Origin: Rhynchopus sp. YZ270_cl-10
Lineage: Eukaryota; Euglenozoa; Diplonemea; Diplonemida; Diplonemidae
Assembly: GCA_964035575.1 (NCBI GenBank)
Contig: OZ037929.1
Coordinates: 434,001 to 498,000 of the forward strand
Direction: 5' to 3'
DNA length: 64,000 bases
The notes under the pieces are model-generated. The model was not told the DNA's origin and searched no databases. It worked only from the letters and a program-made list of their open reading frames with translations. Below are positions 1 through 11,242 of the stretch, in pieces (position 1 is the first letter of the stretch; every line of letters begins with the position of its first letter). A program made the translations under genes and the position numbers.

Positions 1-418
1 ATGCAATGGGTGGGACGTGGGTGTTCCGTACCGTAAAAGAACCGAGGCGGGTTCATAACCGGTGGAGTAAACCTTCTTAGAGTTTTGAAATCCCAAAAAA
101 TCCACCTCCGTTTTTACCCCCACTGTTGTTTGTGTGACTGTAAGTGTTTGGTTACAATGACCCCTAAGCGTTCACCGAAGCCTCACAAAGCCACAACAAG
201 AACAGCTTATTTCGAAGAACCAAACCCCTTTGCACTTCTTCTACGTGAACCGCGACAGGGAGACAGAGATACCCCCAGTACACCCTTTTTTTTTGAAGAA
301 TTTTCCACATTGGGTTTGTGTACCTCCGCGCCAGTGGAACCCCGAGGTGCTCTCTGTACAGCTGTTTACGCAGGCCGCAAGGCTGTGTGTATTTTTCTTT
401 ATTTGCACGTTGTTGCGA

Positions 419-2018
419 CTATTTCCGCTCTTTCAAAAACCGTGCCGCAAACTCAACCCAACTATCGCGTTCCTGTTTGTATTGGTGTGGCTGACTGGAG
501 GGGGGTGTAAAAATGTGTGCAAAAAGTGCGCAATAAGTAAGAGCTCATTTTCGTGGATACAATGTCCTCCTCCCACCTCACCTCGTCAGGTAATGAACGG
601 TATTCATTGGACACTATCTATAGCACAATGCTCTTTTTTTGCATACCGCTGCAGACGCACAATTGAACACACGCCACGCATATTGGTCCTTGTGGTAGTA
701 GCTCACCCCTAAGAGGTGCTTGCCCTTAGCCACTGCGGGGTGGTCGTCGGGGCGCATGGAACCGGTGACCTGCGACTTGTGTTGCTTTGAGGTGCCTCGG
801 TTGTTCGTGACTGTCACTTCAAACGGAACTATCTCAGACTCCTTTGCGCTGGCGTCGTACTGCAGAAAGGGGTGATTTATGATGGTGATGGTGGGGGGTT
901 TGAAAAATAAACGTAGAAATTTTAGATCTGTGATCAGCACCAAAAAAAAAACGTATTCCTGAGAGTTGTTGTGCATACTGTGACACCGCCGCTCGTGCTC
1001 CCCCGCCCGGTGACCTCCTTAGAGTAGAGGAAGATGCCCTTGCTCCTGATGACAACGAAGACCTTCTTCGGCTTCCACCCCATCAGCTGCTTGTCGAATA
1101 CCTGTGTTGGGTGTTGGGTGGTGTTGGTGAAATGTTGGCAAAAGGGGGGACCGACGATCCAGGGCGTCAGGGTGCTCCCACACTTCTTGTCGAGAAGTCC
1201 ACTGCGCTGTTCCAGAGCATCGAAGGAGAGCTAGACACACATGGTCCCACCTCACTGCACGATGACTGGTGAGCGCCCACAGTCTGGGTGAAACCCTCCC
1301 GGAGTCTCTCCGACCCAAGACGCGACTGACTGCTGTCACCACAAAATTTCGGCAACGCTACAACACCGCAGAAGCACCTCTCAAACTACCAACAAAAAGG
1401 TTGACTTGAAATACAAAACCCTCTCGTGAACAGTGTACCTTTAATACAAATGACTGGCTGTACCGGAGTGGACACCCCATGCAGTCCTACACCCATTTCA
1501 TGGTTTACATCTATGTTGAAAATCCCACTAATCAAAAAAAACCCCCATCATACCTCTATCCACCCACCCTTCTCCTGCGCTGGAGATGACTTCAACGCTT
1601 CTTTGCGTGCCTCTGCTTCTGCCTCGACCTGCTCCTTGCGTTTGACGGCATCCACCTCACGCTGCCGACGTACCTCCGCAGCATTTGCAGGACCACCACC
1701 CGCTCCACCCTCTGCATCGAGCACGCCTTTGGTTTGGACAGACTTCTTCTTTTTGATGGATATCTGTCCGACGGTGCTTGCGGTCGCGGAGTGCGAGGTA
1801 GAGGTGAGGGTGTCCCCGCTGGCGACACTGACTGCATCGCTTGCAGAGTGTGCCGACGCTGCGAGGCTGGCTTGAACGGAGGCCGCCTGCGCAGATGCAA
1901 GTGCCTTCTCCTTCTCCCTCGCCTTCCGACACTTCTTACTAAACTCCACCTGCAACTGCAATAACCTCAACTCCTCCAGGATCGCCCCCTCATCGAACAC
2001 CCCATATGTTTCACCCAT
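419..2018 (-). CDS. Coiled-coil plus PH-domain protein, four exons
   Basis: Exons 2018..1554, 1230..979, 859..707 and 472..419 join in phase to give 307 residues. The donors are GTATGA, GTATGC and GTGAGC, and the acceptors end in TAG or CAG. Residues about 10-60 form a charged helix of probable coiled coil, followed by an Ala/Ser-rich stretch and a second charged helix. From about residue 160 the protein reads like a pleckstrin-homology domain: an RSGLLDKK first strand, a KPKKVFVVIRSKGIFLYSKE second and third strand pair, and a final RDSWVEFAARFLKERK helix carrying the family's conserved Trp. PH domains bind phosphoinositides or proteins at membranes, so an adaptor role is inferred. Intron 1 holds a copy of repeat family R2. 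The ATG at 2018 is the first in frame. The PH assignment rests on pattern only; the internal loop is long and needs a profile search. Confidence 0.68.
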
Positions 2019-2294
2019 AAGCCTTTGTGAAGAGGAAAAAAAAAAGCTTTAAAAAAAAAAAAATGATGGAAAAACTAGATGAAGCTCTCTTTTCAATTAG
2101 CAACCCCCATTGTGTAGATATCGGGAGGGAGGGGGGCGTTATTCCTGTGGTGACGACATACTAATTGCCCAGAACGGAGAGGGGAGGTTATTTGTAGAGA
2201 AAATCCGTTGTTTTTTTTTTTGTTTTGTCGCGGGGGAGGGGAGAACAAAATGACAATCCTTTTAGGGGGGTTAAATTGAGGGGTTTTTTATGAA

Positions 2295-4023
2295 TTAGAC
2301 TTCTTCCTTTTTTGGTTCTTTGCTGTCCGCAACTTTGAGCTTCACTTTTGCTGCAGCGCATTGCGTGAAGTTGCCGAGGACTAGACCTTCGGGGGACATG
2401 AAAAACCCGAATTTCTCTTTGTGAAACGCCGCGAACGCGGGGGAGGTGCTCCAACCGTCTGTTCTGGTGTAGCGCGCTTTGAGCTGTTTGCTTGAGGTAC
2501 TGTGGACGATCCGGCCCGATTTGATTACTTCGAAGAAGGTCTCTGGGGTGTATCCCCTTGTGGAGAGGATGTCGAGCATCCACCCAAATGAGCACAACTT
2601 TTCTAAGATTCTCTGAACAGAAGGAAAGCAATTCGAACAATGCCACCCTGCGTCCAACACCCCTCTCGGATGGAACTTCAACGCCGCAAACGGGCACGCC
2701 GTCTCCATTCCCGTCCTCTGCCCTAATAACACCTTTTTAATGTCTTTCTTCGATTTTTTTAGTTTACATCGATCCCCCGCAGACCCTCCACGACGACCAT
2801 GGTAGTACAATGCTGACATCCGATACTTAAATACAAATTCTCCGCGAATTACTATAGAGCCTGGGGCATCATGGTGGGGCCGTTCGTTCCAGTAGCCGTA
2901 TTGATATTCTTTGAAGAGCAGGTAAAACCATTTTGTTGTGTGATGTCTTTCGATCAGCCAGACCACCAGACGCGGGTCGTATATTTCGTCCAAGTCTGAG
3001 AATATCACCCAATCCGTATTAGAAACGGCACGGTGTGCTCCGATAGCGCCATAGGCAAAGGCTGTGTTGTCACGAAACCACAACTCCACCGCATCACGGA
3101 ATTGAGCGCGAGGCCACGGTGAGTTGCTGTCCACCCGTACGCTCCCATCAATCGTTTCAACGGTCTCAATACGCACTTCACCATCCGTGCCATTAGAAAG
3201 AATCGTAGAAAGACGAATGCAGTTGCGGAAATTCGCAATTCGTGTGTCATTTGGGAGAACGTACTCACGGCGCTGCCCGCCAAAGGTGAGGTTCGATTGG
3301 ATAAGGACAAACATATCAACGAACGGGCTGAGCTGCCCCAGGCGCAGGTAGAACATCTCCCAGTCGCCGTTGAAGGTGAAGGTGTCCCAGATGAGGTTGC
3401 GTGTCTCGTCACGGCGCCTGCAGCAGTCCTCACCACGTTGCAGCCCGCAGTGATAAGAGCGCGGTGGAGGGAACTCAGAGCGGACAGGGTGAACGTATCT
3501 GAGTGGGTTGTGGTGCAAGGTACAGTAATTGATACACTGTTTTTTGTGTAGTTTCGACAATCGCCTGTCCGAGGACGGGTTCTGTACAAGGTACTAAAAA
3601 AAAATACAGGGTACCTCACTTTATGGGGAGTTTGTGTGGCTTTTATCAAAAAAAACCCCCAAAAAAAAAATACCTTTCTGCACTCCCCAGCTCCGCCGCC
3701 TCATGCACTACGTACTGCCGCGACGTGTCGTCCCCTGGCCGTGGGAGAGTTGTGTTCGCAACAGGCGCTGTCTTATCCACCGGCACATGCACCTCCTCTG
3801 CTGGGGTCGTCGACGCTGCGTCTGCGCTGTCACCACTTCCACCTCCACCACCCCCACCACCACCCACACCCATCGCCGCCTCTGTGTTAGCCCTGATAGC
3901 CTTCATGACGGGCACATGCTCGAATGAGAAGCCTCCATCCTTATCAGAGCCGAACGCTATAGAGAAGACAAGCAGCGCACCCACCACCACAGCAACGCAT
4001 ATGAGCACGTAGCGGAACCTCAT
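2295..4023 (-). CDS. GT17 family N-acetylglucosaminyltransferase (MGAT3-like), type II membrane protein
   Basis: Two exons, 4023..3674 and 3498..2295, join across an AG|A codon. Right after the ATG (MRFRYVL) comes one hydrophobic segment, residues about 5-23, then a Gly-rich stem and a lumenal catalytic domain. The domain shows hallmarks of glycosyltransferase family 17 (beta-1,4-mannosyl-glycoprotein GlcNAc transferase): DTFTFNGDWEMFYLRLGQLSPFVD near its start, the acidic metal/sugar-nucleotide motif FSDLDEIYDP, and a distal WHCSNCFP block. The likely role is adding a bisecting-type GlcNAc to N-glycans in the Golgi. The frame stays open upstream to 4107, where a pyrimidine tract and TTTGCAG look like a splice acceptor. 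That makes either an upstream coding exon or a spliced 5' leader possible, and I took the ATG that gives the membrane anchor. The intron (3673-3499) contains an R4 repeat. Confidence 0.85.
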
Positions 4024-4137
4024 GAGCGACACATTGTGGTGTGCGTGCTGTGCTGCGGAGGACGTGGACGAAGAGCGAGGGATCGTGCCGGCTGGGGTGG
4101 TCTGCAAAAAAGCAGAGAGAGAGAGAAAGAGAAAGAA

Positions 4138-4179
4138 AAGTTTATAAGATGAACCTAAGCCTCTCGTTGCTTGGTCACC
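4138..4179 (+). repeat. Repeat family R1 (CTAAGC/GCTTAG hairpin, A-tailed), representative copy
   Basis: Consensus of about 42 nt: AAGATGAACCTAAGC, a short loop, GCTTAGTCACC, then an A-rich tail; usually preceded by AAAAGTTTATA. CTAAGC and GCTTAG pair as a stem, extended by TGA/TCA. Other copies, all in the plus orientation and of varying fidelity: 4717-4755, 6757-6788, 11908-11960, 12644-12692, 14060-14104, 27019-27056, 37000-37045, 42409-42450 (in an intron), 48540-48570, 52719-52763, 52852-52892, 56158-56199, 57370-57412, 57499-57541, 58832-58879 and 62117-62162. Read on the gene (minus) strand it is a hairpin followed by a T-rich run. Confidence 0.85.
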
Positions 4180-4774
4180 AGAGAAAACGCAACGAAACTA
4201 GCGGGCTCTTTTTCTGCGGGGTTATCTTATATTTTTTGGGCCCAAAAAAAAAAAATGGTTGGTGTTTCTATGCAGGGGCTCTTCGCTGTGTAAAAGGTGG
4301 GCCTGTTATGGGTTGATTGTTTTTATTTTATGAGAGGTCTGTGCGCAGAAAAAGAGAAGTTGGCAATGAAATACAACAGCCCTCTCGTGAACAGTGTAGT
4401 GCTTGGTATGATAGGGTGTACCGGGGGGGTGGACACCCAACCATGCATTTCGTGGTTTACATCTGGAAAAAAAATTATCAAAATTAGTTCGTTTTTTGCT
4501 GTTCCACCCTTCGGGGATAATAATAGGGGGGGAGAAATGAAGAAAGGAAGGGGGTCCCAAACGAAGCTAGAGTTTTAGAGTGGTTCCTTCCTGGGATAGA
4601 GAGAGAGGGAGAAGGAGGAGAGACACACCCCACCCCCTCTTCCTTGGCAGTGTTTTGTCGGTGTTGGCAAAAACAAAAAAAAAGTCATAAATAACGCCAA
4701 ACAAGAGAAAGGTTGTGGTAAGATGAACCTAGCCCTTATTGCTTTTTGCCTAATCCCAAAAAAAAAAAAAGTTT

Positions 4775-6748
4775 TTATCTTTTACTTTTCCTCTTTCTCC
4801 CCCCTTGAGGGGCCTCGCCCAGAAACGTCACACTTTGGGAGGTATCAACGTGTTTGCAGCGCTCCCGCATCTCCAGCGCTGCTTCCATGTCGCGGATCTG
4901 CGCCTTCAGGTCCGCGATTTCTTCGTCTACTTCACTGCCTTGCGTGAAGGCAGCGCGCATTGAGGTTTCGAGACTCTGCTTCACTCTTTCGGAGTCTGCG
5001 TCAAGCACCTTCCGCTCCTTCCTTGCTACCAGCAGCTCTGCGTTTAAACGCACCTCCTTTTCGCTGAGTTCTACGTTTTTTGCCTCGAGATCTTCCAGGG
5101 TTGCCGCAGCCTTGTCCATCTCTGCTGTTCGCTCTGCTAGGGCAACCGTTTTTGCATCAAGTTTGCGTTGTGCGGTTGGCTCTAAAGAGTTAACCTCGTT
5201 TTCGAGAGATGTGATTTCTTCATTGACAGCTGCGCGTCGTTCTGCATGGTACCTTCTCCCGCTTTCCAACTGTTGTGCAAGGAGATGAGAAAATTCGAGA
5301 CAAACTAATTCATGTTTTGTCTCCAATTTCGCGTCAACGATGGATTTGCCGTCGACATTTTGTTTTGTTTCTTCGATGCATTGGTCTGGTAGCACATCTT
5401 TGTTTGGCGCCCCTGCAAACACAGTATCGCTATCTGTGTGAATGATTAACCGATGAATGAACAAATCACCGTCATAATCCCAAATCTTCTGCGAAGCCAG
5501 CTCCATCACAATCGCATGCCCTGTGGTGAAGCAATGCTTCAACGTATGCTGCCCGCTGTACCGCCCGCACCCTATAAACCCACACATCATGCAAGCCCAC
5601 AGAGTATCCTTCCGACCACACACCTGGCATTCCGGGAGCGTGAAGGGGGGTACGCTCTTCTTCGAGGACACCAACGCTACATCAGAGGGTGAATTCGTAT
5701 CATCGCTTGAGGAAGAGGAGGAGGTGGTGGTGGCTTGGAGGATTTCTCTTTCTTCGATTTTTTCAATTTTTTCGATTTTTTCTGATTTTTCTGCTACATC
5801 AAGTCCCCAGGAGGCATCGGATGGTATAGGAAGCTGTTTATTCTGCTCTAACGCATCGTCTTCGAATAATGAATAACGGATCTGAAGGTACAAATCTGCA
5901 TTGCTCTTTTTCATAGATTTCTGCATACTGTTCGCTGCCCTCCATGAAGTGCAGACCCGACATTTTGAGGAAAAATGGCATTGACAGTTTTCTTTGTGAG
6001 CGCACATCATATGCCGTAGCCCACTCACGCTAGCATCCAACCTCTCCAAGCAATAAACACAAAGCGGCAGTTCGGTAAAATCTGAGACCCTCAAGAAAGG
6101 GATATTCACCGTCGCAACAGAGCCAAGCGGAGACGGCGGTCGGTCCACCGGCTTTGAAAAAGACATATCCGACTCCACATCCGCCCACGCCCTTCTCGGG
6201 ATGGTATCGTTCCGTGCCTGACAGAGGGGGAACACAGTGAGCAGGTCCTCCGCAGTTTCGAACCCACTCAAAATCGTGATTAAATTATCCGCCAGCACCA
6301 CACTCTTCGCCTCAAACTGCAGAACATGGGTGTGGTGCACACCAACAAAGTACTTTACATCCCCAGAAAGCTTTCCTTCACAGACTGATAGGCATGCTAG
6401 GAGACGTTTCAAACTCATGCTGTACTTCTGCGCTATCACAGCAAAGTGGCGGGTACCAAAGGAGGCCTCACGTTGTTCCTCCCCGGTGTAGCTAACCGCG
6501 GCTTCAAAGCGTGGTGTCGGGTCGTGGTCCTGCGGGTGGTGTTCCTCTCCTGTTACGCGGCCAACCTCGCAGGTTCGTCGGTAGAGATGAAGCACGCCAC
6601 GTGTCACGTCAACACTCACCCCCGGTGAGTTCTTCGGGAAGAATGATAACAAAAGGTCGTCATCCTCCGAAAGGAAGCTGGCATCACTACTGCAGGTGGT
6701 CTGTGCGCATAAGGCCTCGTCAGGGACACATAGGAGCAGATACGTCAT
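4775..6748 (-). CDS. BRAP/BRAP2-like RING E3 ubiquitin ligase
   Basis: One 657-residue exon. A BRAP2-type RRM-like region spans roughly residues 95-180. It is followed by a RING finger at about 230-266 (CVYCLERLDASVSG, then C-x-H and two later Cys pairs), a ZnF-UBP domain at about 374-434 (CQVCGRKDTLWACMMCG, GCGRYSGQH, HCFTTGHAIV, IWDYDGD) and a long Glu/Lys coiled coil at about 480-640. The basic tail ends KRKSKR. This domain order is that of BRCA1-associated protein, an E3 ligase that in animals links ubiquitin binding to Ras/MAPK signalling and cytoplasmic retention of nuclear-import cargo. The second half of the RING has an unusual Cys/His spacing (CAHKENCQC), so ligase activity should not be assumed. 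A degenerate R1 hairpin repeat lies only about 10 nt upstream of the ATG. Confidence 0.88.
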   Translation of the reverse strand: MTYLLLCVPDEALCAQTTCSSDASFLSEDDDLLLSFFPKNSPGVSVDVTRGVLHLYRRTCEVGRVTGEEHHPQDHDPTPRFEAAVSYTGEEQREASFGTRHFAVIAQKYSMSLKRLLACLSVCEGKLSGDVKYFVGVHHTHVLQFEAKSVVLADNLITILSGFETAEDLLTVFPLCQARNDTIPRRAWADVESDMSFSKPVDRPPSPLGSVATVNIPFLRVSDFTELPLCVYCLERLDASVSGLRHMMCAHKENCQCHFSSKCRVCTSWRAANSMQKSMKKSNADLYLQIRYSLFEDDALEQNKQLPIPSDASWGLDVAEKSEKIEKIEKIEEREILQATTTSSSSSSDDTNSPSDVALVSSKKSVPPFTLPECQVCGRKDTLWACMMCGFIGCGRYSGQHTLKHCFTTGHAIVMELASQKIWDYDGDLFIHRLIIHTDSDTVFAGAPNKDVLPDQCIEETKQNVDGKSIVDAKLETKHELVCLEFSHLLAQQLESGRRYHAERRAAVNEEITSLENEVNSLEPTAQRKLDAKTVALAERTAEMDKAAATLEDLEAKNVELSEKEVRLNAELLVARKERKVLDADSERVKQSLETSMRAAFTQGSEVDEEIADLKAQIRDMEAALEMRERCKHVDTSQSVTFLGEAPQGGRKRKSKR

Positions 6749-7452
6749 TGCAAAAAGAAAAGCTTAGAAGATGACCCTAAGCCTTTGAAATGAAACGGTA
6801 TTTGAGTTATGTTTGATGTATAGCGAACAACGTGAAATATTTGGGGTTTTTTTGGGAGGAGAAAGAGAGAGAGGAGAGGGAAGAGGGAGGGAGGGGAAGT
6901 GTGTGTTGCGGGGGGGTATTCTGAGAGTGGCGTTTTATGTTTTGGTAGTTTTTTTTTGGTAGGGTAGAAATGCGAGAAAAGAGTGTCGTTTTTTTCTTTA
7001 AATTCTCGGTTTTCGTTTTCTCTTTCCCCATCCAATTTTTTTTGCAGGAAAGGGGGAGAGAGAAGGAGAACATAGAGTCGATCGTTCGCTTTGCACAGAA
7101 CAATGCATATCCCATACCCCCCCTTTTTGGTCAACGTTAGTACCCACTCCACCACCCCCAAAAAAAACCCCCAATTTTATTTCATTTCGGGGGGGTTTTT
7201 TCCCCTTCTCTGGACCACTCCGAGAGAGTTAAAAAGGACATTTCTACATAGCCCATACAGTAGCATCGATGGTCGACCCGTGTACGCATGGTATACGAAG
7301 CTTTCGGCGCCAAATTACGGAGCGAGAAAAAAGTTACTTGTGACTCTTTGTTGTTGTTCGTTATTGTTGCGTTGAAACATCTACACCAGTTTTCGCTTTT
7401 TTTGGCGATTTTCCCCCCCGCACAGGACTTACCCATATCCGATCATTAGATC
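6749..7452. other. Intergenic, no gene seen
   Basis: Homopolymer-rich DNA with a degenerate R1 copy at its left edge and a T/C-rich stretch at 6840-7060 on the gene strand. Frames here are broken by A/T runs and show no domain. Confidence 0.6.
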
Positions 7453-7986
7453 TCACAGCCCATACTTCAATGGACCTTCCGGGTTTGTCTCTGGTTCCGC
7501 AATGCCATATTCGTTGTGCTTTCCTGGGATCATTGACCCTGCAAGACGGCGCGAGGATGGGTCCACCTTGCGCCTTAGGTCCTCCTCCTCCTCTTCGTCT
7601 GCTGTGAGGTCGACTCCGGCATCGGCTTCTTTGGTGTCCTCTGTAGGCGCAGCCTCTGTGGTGCTTTCTGCCTCTGCGGTACGCTGTGCGAATGTCATAT
7701 CCCATGAGGTGAAGTCAAACACAGCGCCGAACTGCTCGAGGTCGCGGAGCCCGAGCTGCGCGGTCTTGCCAAGAGGGGAGAGTTCTTCCTTTTCGCTGCC
7801 GAAGGAGACGAAGGTCTCTACGCGGCGGACCTCGCCGTCGCGTGCGATGAGCTCCAAGGAGACGGGGCCAAAGAGGTCCGTGTTCTTCCCGGTCTGCTGC
7901 GAGCGGAGCTTTTCCATAATCGTCGAGGCAGCGCTTTTGCTTGCAGAGCCTCCCATCCGGAGAAGCTCCCCAACAAGCTTTCGTCT
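7453..7986 (-). CDS. Acidic protein of unknown function (partial or single-exon)
   Basis: The open frame from ATG 7956 gives 167 residues ending PLKYGL. The N-terminus is MGGSASKS, which by itself would be a good N-myristoylation signal. The frame stays open upstream to 7986, just after a pyrimidine-rich CTCTACTCCAG acceptor, adding RRKLVGELLR. The first exon may therefore lie further right and the MGG internal; both readings are possible. The first half is mixed alpha/beta (LFGPVSLELIARDGEVRRVETFVSF). The second half is strongly acidic (DLTADEEEEEDLRRK). I do not recognise a family. The strand agrees with its neighbours and there is no internal stop, and the long Asp/Glu run makes chance coding unlikely. 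Confidence 0.6.
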   Translation of the reverse strand, partial: RRKLVGELLRMGGSASKSAASTIMEKLRSQQTGKNTDLFGPVSLELIARDGEVRRVETFVSFGSEKEELSPLGKTAQLGLRDLEQFGAVFDFTSWDMTFAQRTAEAESTTEAAPTEDTKEADAGVDLTADEEEEEDLRRKVDPSSRRLAGSMIPGKHNEYGIAEPETNPEGPLKYGL

Positions 7987-8422
7987 CTGGAGTAGAGGGG
8001 GTGGTGTGAGGGGTAGAAAAAGGTGGTAAAAACAAATAATAATGATATCTACTCTAGTATGAGAAGCAATGTCATCTTCACGGGTGGCAGTCGCTGCTGA
8101 CAGGCTCGACTCGGACTGAGACCATCAGGCGGGAGGATGGTAGAAGAGAAGAGAGTCTAGCTGTTGACGCAGACACAGAGAAGAAATAGACAAAGCTAAA
8201 AGATTCGTATGTGAGAGAGTCGTAAGTCCAACTCAGAATGGTGCAGAGATCAAGGTGATGAAACTAGGAAAGACAACACACACAGACCATGCTATACTCG
8301 ATCGGGAAGAACACAATACATGAAGAGGACGTAGTGTTGCTAGTAAATGACGGATCCCACTCAACGGTCGCAATCTCATCTCAGGGGTACACGGCACCTG
8401 TCGACATCACGAGGCGTGCGGT

Positions 8423-9190
8423 TTAGGAACTCCACCGGTCACTTGAATCGAGTTGGTTCAATAATCTTCCACACCTCTGCAGAGTCGCTCTCCTCTTCCA
8501 CTGCGCCGTACTTCGCATGTTCGGACCGACGCGTCCATCCTGGAGGAGTAACTCCACCACATCCAGACGCGAGAAGAAGGAGAAGGAGAAGTTCCGGAGC
8601 GCCAGGGCATTGCTCTGAAGGATGGTCGCTTCGGAAAAAGGCCAGCCGCCTTCGGGCGGCTGGACAGAAAGATGATAGAGTAGTGAATAGTTGAGGATAG
8701 ATCTGTTTTTGGACCTTCTTATGTGTGTAACAACCTCAAAAAAAAAATGGTTGGTTCTCTCTGTGCTTTGACTTTTTTTGATAAATTGTTGGAGTAGTGT
8801 CGGTTGTGTTGCCACAGTTGTGCAATCTCCACTTTTCCAAAGGTTCACTTTTTTTTCCCCCGAAAAAAGCAGTGGAGGTGGTGGGTTGATGAAAACATCT
8901 TGGCTAAAAAAGGTTTACTGCAAATACAACAGCCCTCTCCTGAACAGTGTACCGCGGTGCACCCCAACCATACAGTCCCTACTTGACGTCTGCGTTGGCG
9001 CAGGGTCCGGTTGGGGTACACTTTTGCAGTGTAGACGAGGCGATCCGCGCGAGGAAAAAGGGGGGGTTGCTGGGGTGACATTGCATACCGCGTCCTTCTC
9101 TGTCTTCTCCACCTCAGGGTCCACAAGCCCAAGGGAGCTCCTTAATGATGCTGGCAGCTTCGTGTAAGAGGTGACGGGGTTAGGTATTGC
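8423..9190 (-). CDS. Possible two-exon 3' part of an unknown gene
   Basis: An exon-shaped stretch 9190..9089 lies between CTCTACAG and a GTATGC donor and reads AIPNPVTSYTKLPASLRSSL and onward in phase 0. A second stretch from about 8622 follows a CCTTCAG acceptor and stays in phase 0 to a stop at 8423 (SNALALRNFSFSFFSRLDVV...). An alternative frame in 8451-8560 also looks protein-like (YGAVEEESDSAEVWKIIEP), so the exon borders are uncertain. The intron between them would hold an R2 copy and an R6 copy. No first exon was found. No homology is recognised. Confidence 0.33.
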
Positions 9191-9562
9191 CTGTAGAGGG
9201 TTGTGTGGTGAGGCAGGTGGGTTGGTAGGCTAATGTGAAGAAGAGATTAAGATATTATTTTCGAAAGATGGAGTTTTATCCACAGAAAAAAAAGATAAAA
9301 GTCGACTTGAAAGAGTTGAAATACAAAAGCCCTCTCGTGAACAGTGTAGTGCTTGGTATGACCGGGTGTACCGGGGGGGTGGACACCCAACCATGCAGTG
9401 TCGTACATTTCGTGGTTTACATCTCGAAAAAAAGAGAATTTAAAGATGAATATGACATACATCATTTTAAACCGTTATTTTTTTTACAGAAAATTTGTGC
9501 GAGTTCGGGCAGGGTTTAAAAGTAATCCTACTTCAGGATTACTCGATGTCTTTCTTTGGAAT

Positions 9563-10519
9563 TATATATCAGTCAATAACTGAACCACCGGGACTTTCCT
9601 CCCAAGGTTCGTTGAACAAAAAACTGATCGTCAAAAAAAAATTGTCCGACCCCGCAATTGAAAGATTTTGAGCAGCGGAATGCAAAGAAATAAAACTAAA
9701 AATATAAAAAAAAAAATTTTGAACTCCAGATTGGTGAATCCCAAAAAGTCGGAAATGAATTGCATGAATGCGACCCACCGAATTTTTTTAAAAAAATTAA
9801 AACCCTGCGGGGATGGATTTCCGAGTCGATATCTTTTAATTGCGGGGTCGCACGATTTCTGGAAATGAGTAGAAGTTAAAAATTCTTCTGTACATGGGTA
9901 GTTGTGGCTGTACACCGTGGAAAACGGCGTACAGCCAGTCTAAACTGACACATGCATTTTAGGTCAAAAATACTCATTTCTGAGCGCAAAGTGACACCAT
10001 CACAGCACGCACAGACTCCCGAGAACCGAAAAAAAAAATTTTTGTTCCCGATTTTTTGTAGGCAAAAAATGGCCACCAACCAGTACCCCTTCAGACTTCC
10101 CTTAAGGCTTTGTACAGGGAATCCCCCACACAAAAACCAGGTTCCAGGGGGGTCAGGAGGGTGGCTGCGTAACAGTGAGGATCACTTTTTTTTCTTTGTC
10201 AAAAGTGATATTTTGACTGTTTTGCACGATCTGAATCCATTCGAACAGTTTTTTTTGAATTTTGAGGATTTTTTTGTAAAATACTACCGCCCAGGCTAAG
10301 ACCCGAAAACTGGAAAAACTGGTTTTGGTCGAGGCCCTCACACATCTGAGGTAAACCAACGACATCAAAAGTTTTCAAAACCCAGCGGGGATGGGTTTCC
10401 GAGTCGATATCTTTTAATTGCGGGGTCGGACAATTTTTTTTGACGAGTAGAAATTAAAAAAATTTCTGTACAAAAACGGAAAAAAGTCCCGGTGGCTCAA
10501 TTATTGACTGATATATTTT
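9563..10519. mobile_element. About 0.96 kb element with terminal inverted repeats
   Basis: The left end reads ATATATCAGTCAATAACTGA then ACCACCGGGACTTT; the right end carries the inverted form, AAAGTCCCGGTGG then CTCAATTATTGACTGATATA. About 34 bp match with few mismatches. Inside, a block at about 9780-9900 (CGAGTCGATATCTTTTAATT, GCGGGGTCG) is repeated at about 10372-10475 in the same orientation. No credible transposase frame is seen, so it is a MITE-like non-autonomous element. Confidence 0.72.
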
Positions 10520-10848
10520 TTTTTGCTTTTGTTTGGATTCTAGAAATGACATACCGAGACGCGCACTTTGCTTCCGTTCTTTGTGACATCGCAGCGGACG
10601 TTCGCCTTAAAGGCAAGGGAGACTGTGCTGGGGCGGAACATAGTGTTGTCTTTTCTCGCCCTCTTTTTTCTTGTAGAAAAGGAATAATTCTTGTTGTATC
10701 GACAATCACCTGACCCACCCACCTGAGTGGGTACGTTAGGCATTATACCGTTCTCTCCCTCATCCACTCATGAAGGTAACGAAGATCAGTGGAATCCCAG
10801 GGGGGGGTTAGTTGGCGGTTAATGCAGACAGTATTTTACTAATATTTT

Positions 10849-10905
10849 TGGTGTTCCGGAAACACCTGTCAAGGACATGTCAATTTTTGGCCCCCCTCCG
10901 GAACA
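10849..10905. repeat. Short inverted repeat
   Basis: GGTGTTCCGGA and TCCGGAACACC are perfect 11-bp arms around a loop of about 35 nt. No gene is adjacent; probably a remnant palindromic element. Confidence 0.55.
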
Positions 10906-11242
10906 CCAATTTTGGAAGAAATTGTTTCATATACATTCTTTTTCTAATGAAAAGAAGGTACAGAGGGTGCTAAAGAAGTACCCTTGCTGGAAGAAGAAAA
11001 AACCATATTAGTTCACCCGCCCGCCTTTTTTTTATTCTTGTCTGTTCAAATCCCCCCCGCCCTCAGTACATTCGTTTTAAGAAACGTACTCAAGGCAGGG
11101 GGATGGGGGGTAGAGGCGGGTATAAAAGAAAATAAATAAAAAAGAAAATAAAACTTTTAAAAAAGATGAATCAGCCACGTAAAGGGGGTAGCAAACGATG
11201 GCGTTTCTTTTTTCTCATGTTTTTTTTTTTTTTGTTTTTGCT

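Noticed and set aside
85-712. Plus-strand ORFs at the left edge
   Set aside because: They overlap the last exons of the PH gene in antisense and show no domain; 1-418 otherwise holds no supported feature.
7453-7956. N-myristoylated signalling protein based on MGGSAS
   Set aside because: The frame stays open upstream to a splice acceptor, so the Met may be internal; kept only as a possibility in the gene entry.
4297-9519. Recurring peptide NSPLVNSVVLGM.GCTGG in several ORFs
   Set aside because: It is the R2 repeat translated at different loci, with no conserved start or stop.
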